Assembly: GCA_949358305.1 (NCBI GenBank)
Contig: CASHSZ010000052.1
Span: 64,001-124,000, forward strand
DNA: 60,000 nucleotides
From: Strigamia acuminata
Lineage: Eukaryota > Arthropoda > Chilopoda > Geophilomorpha > Linotaeniidae
Direction: 5' to 3'
The position numbers were made by a program, and so were the translations under genes. Each line of letters opens with the position of its first letter. The first letter of the stretch is position 1. Positions 1 through 11,505 of the stretch are shown piece by piece. The notes under the pieces were generated by a model. The model was given only the letters and a program-made list of their open reading frames with translations. It made no database searches and was not told where the DNA came from.

Positions 1-34
1 GTTCGACGGACCAACTGTTAACCGACTAAAGCCC
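1..34 (-). repeat. Copy of the GGTTAACAG repeat motif
   Basis: The reverse complement contains GTCGGTTAACAGTTGGTCCG followed by TCGA. The same string occurs twice on the plus strand at 51384-51409 and 51438-51463, with two diverged copies at 51636-51719. Confidence 0.7.
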
Positions 35-3000
35 TTTTTCTATTGTTCAGTTCGACTGACTTTGGTTAGCAGTGCAAAATGAACCTATGCAAGTGACCGT
101 TAACTCAACACTCACATGTTAATGCTAATTCCCTATCCAACGCGACTCTTGTAACGAGATCTCACATGCTTATCACGTTACACATTGCAACGTCACGAGG
201 CAGCTTTGGGAATTTGAGGGTTGACTGACGAATGCCCCGCCCTATCGGCGTACTTCAACAACCTCTCTTTTCTGTTTTGACAAATAAGACTTATCTCTCT
301 TTGGCTCTTTCTAACCTTAATCCGAACCAACGGGGCTTATTGTCCTCTTTCTTCTCCTACTGCCACTCTGACTGCAAGGCAATAGGCCTTGGCTCTTTGA
401 ACCCCAGTCCCAGAATGTATCCAAGAACTGAGTGTGGGACAACACTGGAATCCATTGTGAGTGGACTACTTAACTATGCTACAACTAAATTCCCTAAGAA
501 ACAAATTCGGAAAACTATCTTAACTTAAACCGCAGGAACAACAAGTCTTCAAAAGAGAGAGAAGTGCTGCGTTTCTTTTTCCAAAAATGAAATTCTAAAA
601 CATCCTCAAACACTACCTCTCTCGCTGGCTTTGCTGACCAACCATTGTTCCATTCGTCAACGCGGCACTCTGCTCCGCCAACCGCAAATGGCTAAGCGCC
701 AAATGGGTGCTCGAACAAGCAGGTTAACTAATCGCACAAAAAAAAACCCGAATATGTAACTTTCTATTTCTTATAAAGACAACTTTCAATAAAAAATAAA
801 TTTAAAGACTGTTAACCTCTAATATCTAATTCTACAACTTTGGAGTCTCGAAAAATGCTCTTACAACCCTGATCTGATCAATTAAGCGCCCTTATACCCC
901 TTCCAACCACACAATGTGCAAGGTGGAGACTGCACTTACTAACATCAATTGTCTCGAATTTGAAAGACTGACCCTAATGGACGATCGTTTCACCCTGAAC
1001 AAGCCCCAACATGCAGTAACTAACTTTCCAAAAAGGGGGGTACCCACCCAACTGATCTACAAGCGCCCTCGCAAAGACGCTTGGTGGCTGCGAACTTAAC
1101 AAGCAATTTTCCCCAAAACTCTGAACTAACTTATAACTAAAAGGTTTACACCAAGAAAATAATGACAAACCCAGTAACGCATCCAAACTTCCTAACCAAT
1201 TGTGAACGCACTAAAACAAAGGTACAACACGCTGGAAGTGGGAACATCTACAAATTCTTAGCAGTAACTTCTCAAAAACCTTTTATCACAAACGAGACTG
1301 AATGGAGGACTGATTCCTAAATTTCCGCTTTCTCTAATTAAACAGCTAGTGTGGCTTATCTTATCTCAACCCACGCACAGGTTCTTCTGAAAAACCTCAC
1401 ACACTAACACCTGCTTAAACAATCAACTAAATAATACGGAAGTCCCCCAAAATACAATCAAAACGCACTCTTCCATGTGGTCAGTCCACTGAAAGGCTGG
1501 CGGACAAACACGGCGGCCATTGAGACGGGATCCCTCGCCTCCACTCTCCCACGCAACCCAATATAACTGGCTGAGTGTAGTAGGGGAGAAGGAGCGACCA
1601 CTCGATTGCCACAACCGAAAGAACAAGCAAACGAGCGCGGGACCGCTTCTCATCAGCCTCAAACATGGCCAATCTGCCGTCAGTCAACCTAACAGTTCAC
1701 AATAGACCTGACCTCAAAACTTAATCAACTCTTAAAGCTAGAAAGAACTTCAAACACAAGCAAACAAAATTTTAGACTGAGAGAAGTGTCCAAGTGCTTA
1801 CAGCCTTTCAAAATATTATAACCAAACTTATTTCAAAAATTCAGGAGCGTGGCTCTTTCTCAAATTGCTTGAGCCAGGGGACCATACTCTCAGGTCGCTC
1901 CCACGCAAAGCACCGAGTCTGCTCACACAGTAAAACGTTAAACATAACTGCCTGTATCAACTTCAAAACCAAAAAACCAAACACCGCAAAAGCACCTGGA
2001 TAAAACTCTCAATCTTAACAAACCTCTTTCTAAACTAATAAAAGCAAAGCTTGTCTTCTTTCTTTTCTGCCCTGACGGCAGGCGTCCACCTTCCCGTACG
2101 ACTTGGCGTTAATGCTCAGTTGACTGGAGCGTGACTTGTCCTTTGACTTGTCTGCACCGACCAGCAACCCGCTTGCACCGCTAACTGTCCAGCCGTCTTC
2201 ACCGTCCTGATGTGCCAACCACATGATGCGACCTTGCAACCACAAGCTCCTTGAAGACAATTGCATTGTCCCGCTCAGCTTGACTTGACTCGTACACACC
2301 ACACTGACACCTCCTGGACAAGCTCAACAACAGGAAGGCAAAACTAAATTCTAACTTAATTCAAACAGAAACTCCCCTGCTTTAAGCAGTTATATGGAGT
2401 GCAAAACTTAAACGCTAACTTAAATACAAAAAAGCACACTTCCCCTCCCCCCAGAAGGAACACATCAAAAACCCCGAAAACAGCCCACCAAAAATACACT
2501 TTAATAACTAAAAATGTTCTTCTTCTTTCAGGCTGTAGCTGTTCAACTTGCACATTGCGTTGTGTTTGACTTGGCAGACTCAGGACGTCAATGGCCGCTC
2601 TCACGTGACTCTCTGGCGTGCGCACTTGATGCCGGCCGCTCACGGAACCAGCCGTACAAACGAACCAACTGGCACGCACCAACCCACTTGAATCACTTGC
2701 TGAACATCCAAATGACCTCTTTTCCATGCGCGCTGTACACACGTGCACGAAATCCTGGAATCACGGTACCAAAAAACAGCTCCCTGTAGCAAACAACCTT
2801 GGATCTCACAGGGGAGGACTGGCGAATTGGTCACCAAACTCTGGAAACCGCCCGAGACTGTATAGTGGTTGATGAAACAAGCTGAAATCCTTTCTCTGAG
2901 CCCAAGCCTAACTTGAAGAAGGATTAGGCCTGACTGTATGAAACTAGGCCTAACTGCATTTAGATGAAGTGATTGGCAAAACCTCTTTAGCTGCTGGGTA

Positions 3001-3633
3001 GAAATTCTGTGCTCCCAGGGAGGAGGAGAGCAGGCAAAGCTCTCTACTCACAAGTCATCCTGTTTATTGAAGTAAAATAAACCCAGGAATAATTTATCCA
3101 AAGAAGGAGGAAAAACATCAACTGGCTTTAATACTTAACAACTGATAACAACTGAGTTGCTTCTTTAGCAACCTACTCTTAACAACTGGTCACCTGATTA
3201 CAATAAATGTCAGTGACCAAACAATACAGATTTGAATAATAACAATAGTGCCAACAAGGTTTCCGTATATAGACAACAGATGTCAAACTTAACATAAATA
3301 AAGGCAAAACTTAACCTAACACCTTGAAAACAGTATGACCTGTGCAAACAGCACTTCACTTAAACTTAACAGATAATTCAAAGGCTAAAACTAACATTAA
3401 CTGCACTCAAAACACAATGCTGAGCCCAAACCCCAATTGCCACCAAAAGAGGGCGCAAAGTGTCACAAACCTTAACCCGTAACAACCATACAATAACAAA
3501 GGTAAAAGCTTAGATTAACAACCCTTAATATTGGTAATTTATACAAACAATAACTAGTAAATATTCCCTATGTCCAGGTCTCCTCAAAACCCCAAAAGAA
3601 ATAATAACAGGGCAACAGTGCAGCACCAAATCC

Positions 3634-3648
3634 AAGATGGCGACCATG
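3634..3648 (+). promoter_or_regulatory. YY1/Pho-like motif
   Basis: AAGATGGCGACCATG matches the YY1/Pho core AAGATGGCG. Similar motifs lie in the other element families here (42263, 48989, 41848, 56457, 18792). Confidence 0.3.
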
Positions 3649-4000
3649 CAACTGCTAAAATGACGTGAATGGAGCCAAACAAGGTCGCGAGCGACTCACA
3701 GGCCTTCTCAACGATGGATCTGCGTCTTAGAACGGTCAGTACAGCTTTCCCAGTGCTTGGGCATTGAAACCCGACCAATTCAACTCATTTGCAGGACCCA
3801 CACGACCACGAGAGGCGTCGCAAGGCGTACGCTCACGCCCGACGCTCGCAAACGCTCACAAACGATGTCCAACGCCCATCCAGCGACCCAAGACACCTGT
3901 GGACTACCTTAAACACCAATACAAGTTAGTATAAATTAAATCACAAGCAAAATAAGCACCAAAAACTACAATTGTGCTTATTTCAGGTTCTTCCCATCTC

Positions 4001-4066
4001 CCAGTTCACTTGCGCTATGGCGGCCATCTTGCCGATGCACGCCTATCTCCTTCGCAAGTGAACTGG
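4001..4066. repeat. 14-bp inverted repeat around a YY1-like site
   Basis: CCAGTTCACTTGCG (4001-4014) is the exact reverse complement of 4053-4066. The 38-bp loop contains GGCGGCCATCTTG at 4019-4031, a reverse-strand YY1-like motif. It could form a hairpin in RNA or be a small palindromic insertion; no target duplication was identified. Confidence 0.7.
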
Positions 4067-4341
4067 AAACAGGAGAGAACTTACAAATACTAGAAATAAC
4101 TCAGAAACGTGAAAAAGACACATAAATTAATTACAAAAGACTAAAAACACAACTTTCAAACATTCCAGGTGTGGCAGGCGAAGTGACAACCCTCTTGAAC
4201 TACCAGGATCGTGACAACAAAGCGGCAAACCAACTGGGCATGTCAGATATGTGTTAAAAATCTATCTAAACTTGACAACAAAATTAAAAAGCCTTTTCTT
4301 TCTTTCAGAAGATGAACAACGTGAAATCTCCAGATCCTTTT

Positions 4342-4363
4342 TGTTGCGTTCTTGCTCGCAACA
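4342..4363 (-). repeat. Hairpin terminus of element (TGTTGCG-N8-CGCAACA)
   Basis: This is a 7-bp perfect inverted repeat with an 8-nt spacer, directly abutting satellite. The minus-strand reading matches the termini at 40384, 54633 and 55519 apart from the spacer bases. Confidence 0.75.
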
Positions 4364-7300
4364 ACTGTGATGAGATCAAAAGTCTATTCTCCCAAATCAT
4401 TGGTTGGATGTTTCTAAAACTTACATTGGAGCCTTCTACTAAGGTTTAAACACTATTTCTGAACATTCAGAGACATTAATCTTGTGGTGTTTGTGCTAAG
4501 TCAACTGCGATGTGAAATAAGCTCAAAATTTTTTTTTTAAATTTTATTGCTTGGGTGTTGCTAAAACTTATATTGAAGGCTTCTACTAAGGTTTAAACAC
4601 TATTTCTGAACATTCAGAGACATTGGTCTTGTGTTGTTTGTGCTAAGTCAACTGCGATGTGAAATGAGCTCAAAATTTTTTTTTCAAAATTTAATGCTTG
4701 GGTGTTGCTAAAACTTATATTGAAGGCTTCTACTAAGGTTTAAACACTATTTCTGAACATTCAGAGACATTGGTCTTGTGGTGTTTGTGCTAAGTCAACT
4801 GTGATGAGATCAAAAGTCTATTCTCCCAAATCATCGGTTGGATGTTTCTAAAACTTACATTGGAGCCTTCTACTAAGGTTTAAACACTATTTCTGAACAT
4901 TCAGAGACATTGGACTTGTGGTGTTTGTGCTAAGTCAACTGTGATGAGATCAAAAGTCTATTCAACCAAATCATCGCTTGGATGTTGCTAAAACTTACAT
5001 TGAAGGCTTCTACTAAGGTTTAAACACTATTTCTGAACATTCAGAGACATTGGTCTTGTGGTGTTTGTGCTAAGTCAACTGTGATGAGATCAAAAGTCTA
5101 TTCAACCAAATCATCGCTTGGATGTTGCTAAAACTTACATTGAAGGCTTCTACTAAGGTTTAAACACTATTTCTGAACATTCAGAGACATTAATCTTGTG
5201 GTGTTTGTGCTAAGTCAACTGCGATGTGAATTGAGCTCAAAATTTTTTTTTCAAAATTTATTGCTTGGGTGTTGCTAAAACTTATATTGAAGAGTTCTAC
5301 TAAGGTTTAAACACTATTTCTGAACATTCAGAGACATTGGACTTGTGGTGTTTGTGCTAAGTCAACTGTGATGAGATCAAAAGTCTATTCAACCAAATCA
5401 TCGCTTGGATGTTGCTAAAACTTACATTGAAGGCTTCTACTAAGGTTTAAACACTATTTCTGAACATTCAGAGACATTGGTCTTGTGGTGTTTGTGCTAA
5501 GTCAACTGTGATGAGATCAAAGTCTATTCTCCCAAATCATTGGTTGGATGTTTCTAAAACTTACATTGGAGCCTTCTACTAAGGTTTAAACACTATTTCT
5601 GAACATTCAGAGACATTGGTCTTGTGGTGTTTGTGCTAAGTCAACTGTGATGAGATCAAAAGTCTATTCTCCCAAATCATTGGTTGGATGTTTCTAAAAC
5701 TTACATTGGAGCCTTCTACTAGGGTTTAAACACTATTACTGAACATTCAGAGACATTGGTCTTGTGGTGTTTGTGCTAAGTCAACTGTGATGAGATCAAA
5801 AGTCTATTCTCCCAAATCATCGGTTGGATGTTTCTAAAACTTACATTGGAGCCTTCTACTAAGGTTTAAACACTATTTCTGAACATTCAGAGACATTGGA
5901 CTTGTGGTGTTTGTGCTAAGTCAACTGTGATGAGATCAAAAGTCTATTCTCCCAAATCATTGGTTGGATGTTTCTAAAACTTACATTGGAGCCTTCTACT
6001 AGGGTTTAAACACTATTACTGAACATTCAGAGACATTGGTCTTGTGGTGTTTGTGCTAAGTCAACTGTGATGAGATCAAAAGTCTATTCTCCCAAATCAT
6101 CGGTTGGATGTTTCTAAAACTTACATTGGAGCCTTCTACTAAGGTTTAAACACTATTTCTGAACATTCAGAGACATTGGACTTGTGGTGTTTGTGCTAAG
6201 TCAACTGTGATGAGATCAAAAGTCTATTCTCCCAAATCATTGCTTGGATGTTGCTAAAATTTACATTGAAGGCTTCTACTAAGGTTTAAATACTATTTCT
6301 GAACGTTCAGAGACATTGGTCTTGTGGTGTTTGTGCTAAGTCAACTGTGATGAGATCAAAAGTCTATTCAACCAAATCATCGCTTGGATGTTGCTAAAAC
6401 TTACATTGAAGGCTTCTACTAAGGTTTAAACACTATTTCTGAACATTCAGAGACATTGGTCTTGTGGTGTTTGTGCTAAGTCAACTGTGATGAGATCAAA
6501 AGTCTATTCAACCAAATCATCGGTTGGATGTTTCTAAAACTTACATTGGAGCCTTCTACTAAGGTTTAAACACTATTTCTGAACATTCAGAGACATTGGA
6601 CTTGTGGTGTTTGTGCTAAGTCAACTGTGATGAGATCAAAAGTCTATTCTCCCAAATCATTGCTTGGATGTTGCTAAAACTTACATTGAAGGCTTTTACT
6701 AAGGTTTAAATACTATTTCTGAACGTTCAGAGACATTGGTCTTGTGGTGTTTGTGCTAAGTCAACTGTGATGAGATCAAAAGTCTATTCAACCAAATCAT
6801 CGCTTGGATGTTGCTAAAACTTACATTAAAGGCTTCTACTAAGGTTTAAACACTATTTCTGAACATTCAGAGACATTGGTCTTGTGGTGTTTGTGCTAAG
6901 TCAACTGTGATGAGATCAAAAGTCGATTCTCCCAAATCATCGGTTGGATGTTTCTAAAACTTACATTGGAGCTTTCTACTAAGGTTTAAACACTATTTCT
7001 GAACGTTCAGAGACATTGGTCTTGTGGTGTTTGTGCTAAGTCAACTGTGATGAGATCAAAAGTCTATTCAACCAAATCATCGCTTGGATGTTGCTAAAAC
7101 TTACATTGAAGGCTTCTACTAAGGTTTAAACACTATTTCTGAACATTCAGAGACATTGGTCTTGTGGTGTTTGTGCTAAGTCAACTGTGATGAGATCAAA
7201 AGTCTATTCTCCCAAATCATCGGTTGGATGTTTCTAAAACTTACATTGGAGCCTTCTACTAAGGTTTAAACACTATTTCTGAACATTCAGAGACATTGGT

Positions 7301-7745
7301 CTTTTGGTGTTTGTGCTAAGTCAACTGTGATGAGATTAAAAGTCTATTCTCCCAAATCATCGGTTGGATGTTTCTAAAACTTACATTGGAGCCTTCTACT
7401 AAGGTTTAAACACTATTTCTGAACATTCAGAGACATTGGTCTTGTAGTGTTTGTGCTAAGTCAACTGTGATGAGATCAAAAGTCTATTCAACCAAATCAT
7501 CGGTTGGATGTTTCTAAAACTTACATTGGAGCCTTCTACTAAGGTTTAAACACTATTTCTGAACATTCAGAGACATTGGTCTTGTGGTGTTTGTGCTAAG
7601 TCAACTGTGATGAGATCAAAAGTCTTTTCTCCCAAATCATCGGTTGGATGTTTCTAAAACTTACATTGGAGCCTTCTACTAAGGTTTAAACACTATTTCT
7701 GAACATTCAGAGACATTGGACTTGTGGTGTTTGTGCTAAGTCAAC
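4364..7745 (+). repeat. Satellite array 1 (140/147-bp monomers)
   Basis: Head-to-tail monomers with a period of 140 bp (for example, repeated words 140 bp apart at 5941 and 6081). Three 147-bp type B monomers lie near the left end: AAGGTTTAAA words at 4441, 4588 and 4735 are 147 bp apart. The 994-bp order of array 2 is not regular here, and a variant with CTATTCAACC is common. A dimer carrying AGGGTTTAAACACTATTACTG-type changes recurs 280 bp apart (about 5720 and 6000). There is no coding frame. The array stops at a gypsy-like insertion and resumes in phase at 27268. Confidence 0.97.
7742..7745. other. Target-site duplication CAAC, left copy
   Basis: CAAC precedes the left gypsy LTR, and the same four bases follow the right LTR at 27268-27271. 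Removing the element and one copy restores the normal satellite phase, GTCAACTGTGATG. Confidence 0.9.
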
Positions 7746-8338
7746 TGTGACTGCTATGGTCTCTTCCAGTGTAGTCAGGGGACTGAGAACACTTGGTAGG
7801 GACGCATACTTCACGTAAATGACGGAGACTTCCCACAATATTGGTTGGTTGGCCTTTATTGCGTTGTCTAGGGGTATGGGGAAACCCGTCACCCGCTGCA
7901 GAGGTGCCACGAAGGCACACCGCACCGGCAACCGACCCGCCACACACTGGGTGGGAACCCAATGCGTGGCGTGGTCGGTTCGACTTAACATTCGTGTCGT
8001 ACTTACCTACGACCCACGCGTCCACTCATGGAGGCTGTATAACGGTGGGAGCCGTCATACTGAGTATCATCGTGGTGAATGGTGAGGAGTACAGAGTCAA
8101 ACCGGGACACTGCTTGTCCCTCCCAGATGAACACCTTCTCCTCTCGGGGAGCTGCTGCAGGCACGTCCTTCTCAGGCCGTGTCCAACACTCAACTCTCTC
8201 ACAACACTCCCTCCTCACCACACCACTCCACTCCCTCCTCCCCGGGCTAGGTCAACTACCCACGTAGGGGTTGACCTTTGGGGCCGCACGGTGGTGTGTG
8301 GCAGTGCCGCAGGTCACCTAGGTGGCCTGGCGGTCACA
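7746..8338 (-). repeat. 3' LTR of the gypsy-like element
   Basis: 593 bp, TGTGACTGC...GGCGGTCACA as read on the plus strand, paired with 26675-27267. Differences seen by eye from the partner: TTGGTTGG/TTGATTGG, GTGGCG/GTGACG and GGTCACC/GGTAACC. Plus-strand open frames within it are fortuitous, since they recur in both LTRs and have no domain. Confidence 0.95.
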
Positions 8339-8354
8339 TCTCCCCCCCCCCCAC
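8339..8354 (-). promoter_or_regulatory. Polypurine tract of the gypsy-like element
   Basis: On the minus strand a run of G with flanking purines (GTGGGGGGGGGGGAGA) directly abuts the 3' LTR. This is the expected plus-strand primer site for reverse transcription. Confidence 0.85.
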
Positions 8355-9053
8355 GAAAAGGTAGGTCTAAGGGGCCACACACAACACCGACGGGGACACG
8401 CAAGTCGAGACGGACACAACAACGAAGTCAGTCGAAGACCACAACTTGTCGGGTTACCGGCGCCGACCTTCGGTGCTGGTGGACCGACAACCACCGCACC
8501 GTCGGTCAACGATGTTAGCAGTATTGGGCGACAGGAATCACCTCGCCCTAGACTGGCCGAAAACAAAACAAACTATTGATGCAATACAATGTAAAAAAAA
8601 TAATTCACCGGGCCTGAACGTAACAAGCCCGGGACAAAATCATAAACAAAAAAAATTAAGAGAAACGAAAAATAAAATAAATATGGTAAAACAAAACAAG
8701 GATGGGAGAGGTCGGTCAAGCCTCTCATAAAATAATTGAACTAAAGCTATACGTTAAACAAACATGAAAATGATAAAAAAGAAAAAAAAAGAAATAATAT
8801 ATATACAACGACCGGGACCTGACCAAGATCCACAGTCGGGAGGTCCACCGATGGAACGGGAAAACTCCGGTATCCGTTTTCGTCGGGCACGTGGGCTTGT
8901 GACGTGGCGTCTCCGTCTCGTCACTCGCTTCCGGCTCGGCGTTCATGTCCCGGGACAGGCATCTCACGGCATGCTGTTGGGAAAAAAATATTATCGGGAC
9001 CAGAGGTCCGTCGTTTGTACAATTCTACGTCCAAGGACGACGATCGAGGCTTT
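8355..9053. other. Non-coding 3' region of the gypsy-like element
   Basis: About 700 bp between the downstream frame and the polypurine tract. Parts are A-rich with short G/C-rich hairpins (around 8609-8635 and 8704-8727). No supported gene. Confidence 0.6.
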
Positions 9054-9689
9054 TCACGGTTTCGGCTCGTCATCGGACGATGGCTGCTGCTGAGAGGGGT
9101 CTTGCGGCTCCTCTTCAGTCTCAGTTGCAACCGCTGCGGGTCTTGCTGGGGCTGGCGACGTTCTCGCCGCCTCCAGCACAGACCGTATCGATGGCGGTGG
9201 GGGTATCGGTTGCCCGTCTCCCGCTTCCACCGCCTCCACCGCTCCTGCCGTAGCTGATGGCGACTGGGGGGGTAGCTGAGGCACCTCCTCCGTCGCCGCC
9301 GTCTTGACTGGGGCCAAGGCACGTCGCGCCGCCGCTTCTTCCCTCGACGCCGCCACGGTTTGAGCAGTGCGGGACTTCTTCCCCTTCCCCTTCTGCTTGC
9401 GAGCATCGTGGGTTGATTCGATTGGATCCCAGACGTCGGGGCTAAATTGGTCGGGATAACCCTTCCGTCTATGCACCCGTTTCATCACCACCTCTTCGTA
9501 CGTAGGCGGGGGTGGCGGTGAGTGTGCCGCCAACTCTGGTGGCATCACGATAGGTACAGGCTCGTTGGACGCCGGTACGAACATCCGTTGGTGACCGTAG
9601 TTATTGGTCAACCTCGGGAGCCCGGCCAGCGTCTCCACGTAGCCACGGCAGATTGCCGGGTCGAAATCCGCATGGTCCGCCCCCACCGT
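9054..9689 (-). pseudogene. Downstream frame of gypsy-like element, part 3 (after amber stop)
   Basis: This 211-codon open segment continues, in the same frame, the segment that ends at the TAG at 9692-9690. It is proline-, alanine- and lysine-rich. It contains PPPPPTYEEV near residue 60, which includes a PPxY motif of the kind that binds WW domains of NEDD4-type ligases, and a basic cluster (RKQKGKGKKSR) that could be a nuclear signal. The C-terminal half is low-complexity and acidic. I do not recognise the family. The first Met (9686) lies two codons after the stop, so it could be a separate small protein, a readthrough extension or the tail of a decayed gene. Confidence 0.5.
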
Positions 9690-11011
9690 CTACTCCAGCG
9701 TCCAACTTTGGACCACGAACGGGGATGGTAGGTGGAGATACCATGCGTTCATGGCAGTGCCCACCGCCCACGCGACGATGCGCACCGTCTCGAACCACCT
9801 GATTCTCCTCGCTGCGGCCGATGCGACAGGGGGGATGTTGAGGATTATCCACATCCTCTGTCGGATCAGTGCGACAGCCCTCGTCGTCCTGATGTCACTC
9901 CCGGCCGCGTCCACAAAGCGCAGGTGAAGTTCTCTCCACCGCTTAGCTTCGGCGACCCAGAGCGCCACCACCTGAGCGTTCGCATGCTTGAGGCGCGGGA
10001 CTGCCGTCAGTACAAGTGCCGTGCAGACCACCGGAGCACCAGGCGGTAGGTCGGCGACTTCGAGCGGAACCTGGCCCTCGGCAGGTTCCAAGAACTCCGC
10101 TCCTTTGTGCTGTCCAGAGGGGTGTGGGTCCTGGGAAGGTCCTTCACCTCCTCCGGCCGCTTCTACTCCTGCGCTGACCATCTCGGGGTCGCCGCACCGC
10201 AACAGCTGTGCTTCGAGAGACAAACCCTCCAGCACCGACAATTGCAGCACATCGTCCTCCGAAACAGACAACTCCATCATCTCGTCATCTGGTGCTGGCA
10301 TCAGGGATTGCACCATCGGTAGTTCGGCGCAAGCGCCGTCCTGCCTCTGGGAAACAATACACTCTTCCCGCGGGGTAGATGGCTCCGACCGTCCCGCGAG
10401 ATTCATGAGGCTACCCCAAGTGCGATGGGGCAGTCCTCCCGTCCCGTCGAACTGCGCCACGGGAATTCCGAGTGCGAGTGAAGCGCAAGCGACCGCCTGC
10501 TCACTACAGCCGGCTTCCTCCGTGGGCATCTCGACCACCTGTTCGCCAGACACTCCGGGAAGGTCCAGAGCAAGGGACACTGCCGGTTCAGCCTGTACCT
10601 CGTCTCTGACCACTTCCAACTGCTGTGTGGGTTCCGGCGTACCGTCCGCCACGGGGAGAGTGACAACCATCGGAACAGCCACAACACCCGGTTCGCTGGT
10701 ACCGGATCCACACGATCGCTGTGCGACCGGCAGTACGGCAGCAGCTTCAGCCTCGGCCACCGCTTGCCTCGCCGCCTCGGCGGACCGTGCCTTCCTCGCA
10801 TTGTCCTTGATACGACGACGCAGCAGCTTCCCTGCGGACTCGATCTGAACCGCAGTTGCGCGCGGGTAGGACGCTCGCCACTCCGCCAACGAGGTCTCTA
10901 GCCGTGCGGTCATCTCTTCCGTCCACTTCGACGGCGCTGGCTCTTGCTTCTGGCGCTTCGGGTTCGGCTGGGCTGGGGCCTCTGCCGAAGCCGCCCGCCC
11001 CGCCTGAACCC
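9690..11011 (-). pseudogene. Downstream frame of gypsy-like element, part 2 (unrecognised protein)
   Basis: An open segment of about 438 codons from the copia A insertion point (11011) to a TAG at 9692-9690. It begins with a basic, proline/alanine-rich stretch, then a tryptophan-containing helical segment (KWTEEMTARLETSLAEW) that faintly recalls Myb-like folds. A long acidic low-complexity middle follows. The C-terminal part is more ordered, with several tryptophans and a hydrophobic stretch (VRIVAWAVGTAMNAWYL). The position after pol is where envelope or accessory frames lie in some gypsy relatives, but no signal peptide or clear envelope feature is visible. No function is assigned. Its reading frame matches the flank across the copia insertion. 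Confidence 0.5.
11007..11011. other. Target-site duplication AACCC of copia A, left copy
   Basis: AACCC before the left LTR matches AACCC at 18032-18036 after the right LTR. Five base pairs is usual for copia integrase. Confidence 0.9.
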
Positions 11012-11488
11012 TAAAGCGATTTCCTGGCCAAAACATCGGTTAGAAAGGAGTTGACGAGTGTCTAAACAGGTGCGCGACACCGACATGCGTGCGCCATGTT
11101 TAATATCACATAAAAGTGTACACGCTTCGAGGCTAACAACTGCACTCGGAAAAATAGGATAAATCATTGTTGGATTTCAATGATTTGTCCTTTACATTAT
11201 AAAATAAAAGCAATGACATTCATAATCGATAACTAAGCAATAATAACAATACAGGACTCGCTCTTTTGAGCAGACGATGTTATCAGCGCATGCTGCTAAA
11301 TGGAAACGTTCAACCGCGGTACAGAACCAGCATTAATAAAAATCGAGATCGATTGAACGCGACATCGAGACATTAAATAGCAGCACATTCATTACACATA
11401 TCCGGAAAGTGTGTAATGTAAATATTCACAAACTATACAATATGGCGACAAACAACCAAACACACAATATTTCCACCACAACTCAATA
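11012..11488 (-). repeat. 3' LTR of copia A
   Basis: 477 bp; no difference from 17555-18031 was seen in a line-by-line comparison. It contains AATCGATA (11224-11231, DRE-like), a 9-bp-arm inverted repeat CATTACACA/TGTGTAATG (11390-11418) with CCGGAA in the loop, and AATATGGCGAC (11439-11449, YY1-like). Confidence 0.95.
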
Positions 11489-11500
11489 TATCCCCCTTTG
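11489..11500 (-). promoter_or_regulatory. Polypurine tract of copia A
   Basis: CAAAGGGGGATA on the minus strand lies between the stop codon of the polyprotein (11506-11508) and the 3' LTR, leaving almost no 3' untranslated sequence outside the LTR. Confidence 0.85.
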
Positions 11501-11505
11501 TTTGG

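Larger units (their letters stand above)
1..4363 (-). mobile_element. Non-coding end of a minus-strand hairpin-ended LTR element (partial)
   Basis: This stretch has no convincing coding frame; the short open frames are scattered, AT-rich and without domains. Its right edge, where satellite begins, reads on the minus strand as TGTTGCG-8 nt-CGCAACA, the same terminus that starts the LTRs at 40384 and 55519. Further in on the minus strand is CACGTTGTTC, also present just inside those LTRs. The first 34 bases are a reverse-complement copy of a motif repeated inside the related element at 51.4 kb. I infer an old, diverged member of the same family in opposite orientation, cut by the window edge. 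The end of its LTR was not found, so LTR and interior cannot be separated. Confidence 0.5.

Noticed and set aside
7841-8518. Plus-strand frame of 225 codons
   Set aside because: It overlaps the gypsy LTR and its polypurine tract, its first part recurs in the other LTR, and it has no domain; it is a chance frame.
9988-10848. Plus-strand frame of 286 codons
   Set aside because: It is the serine-rich antisense of the GC-rich downstream frame of the gypsy-like element, a typical shadow.
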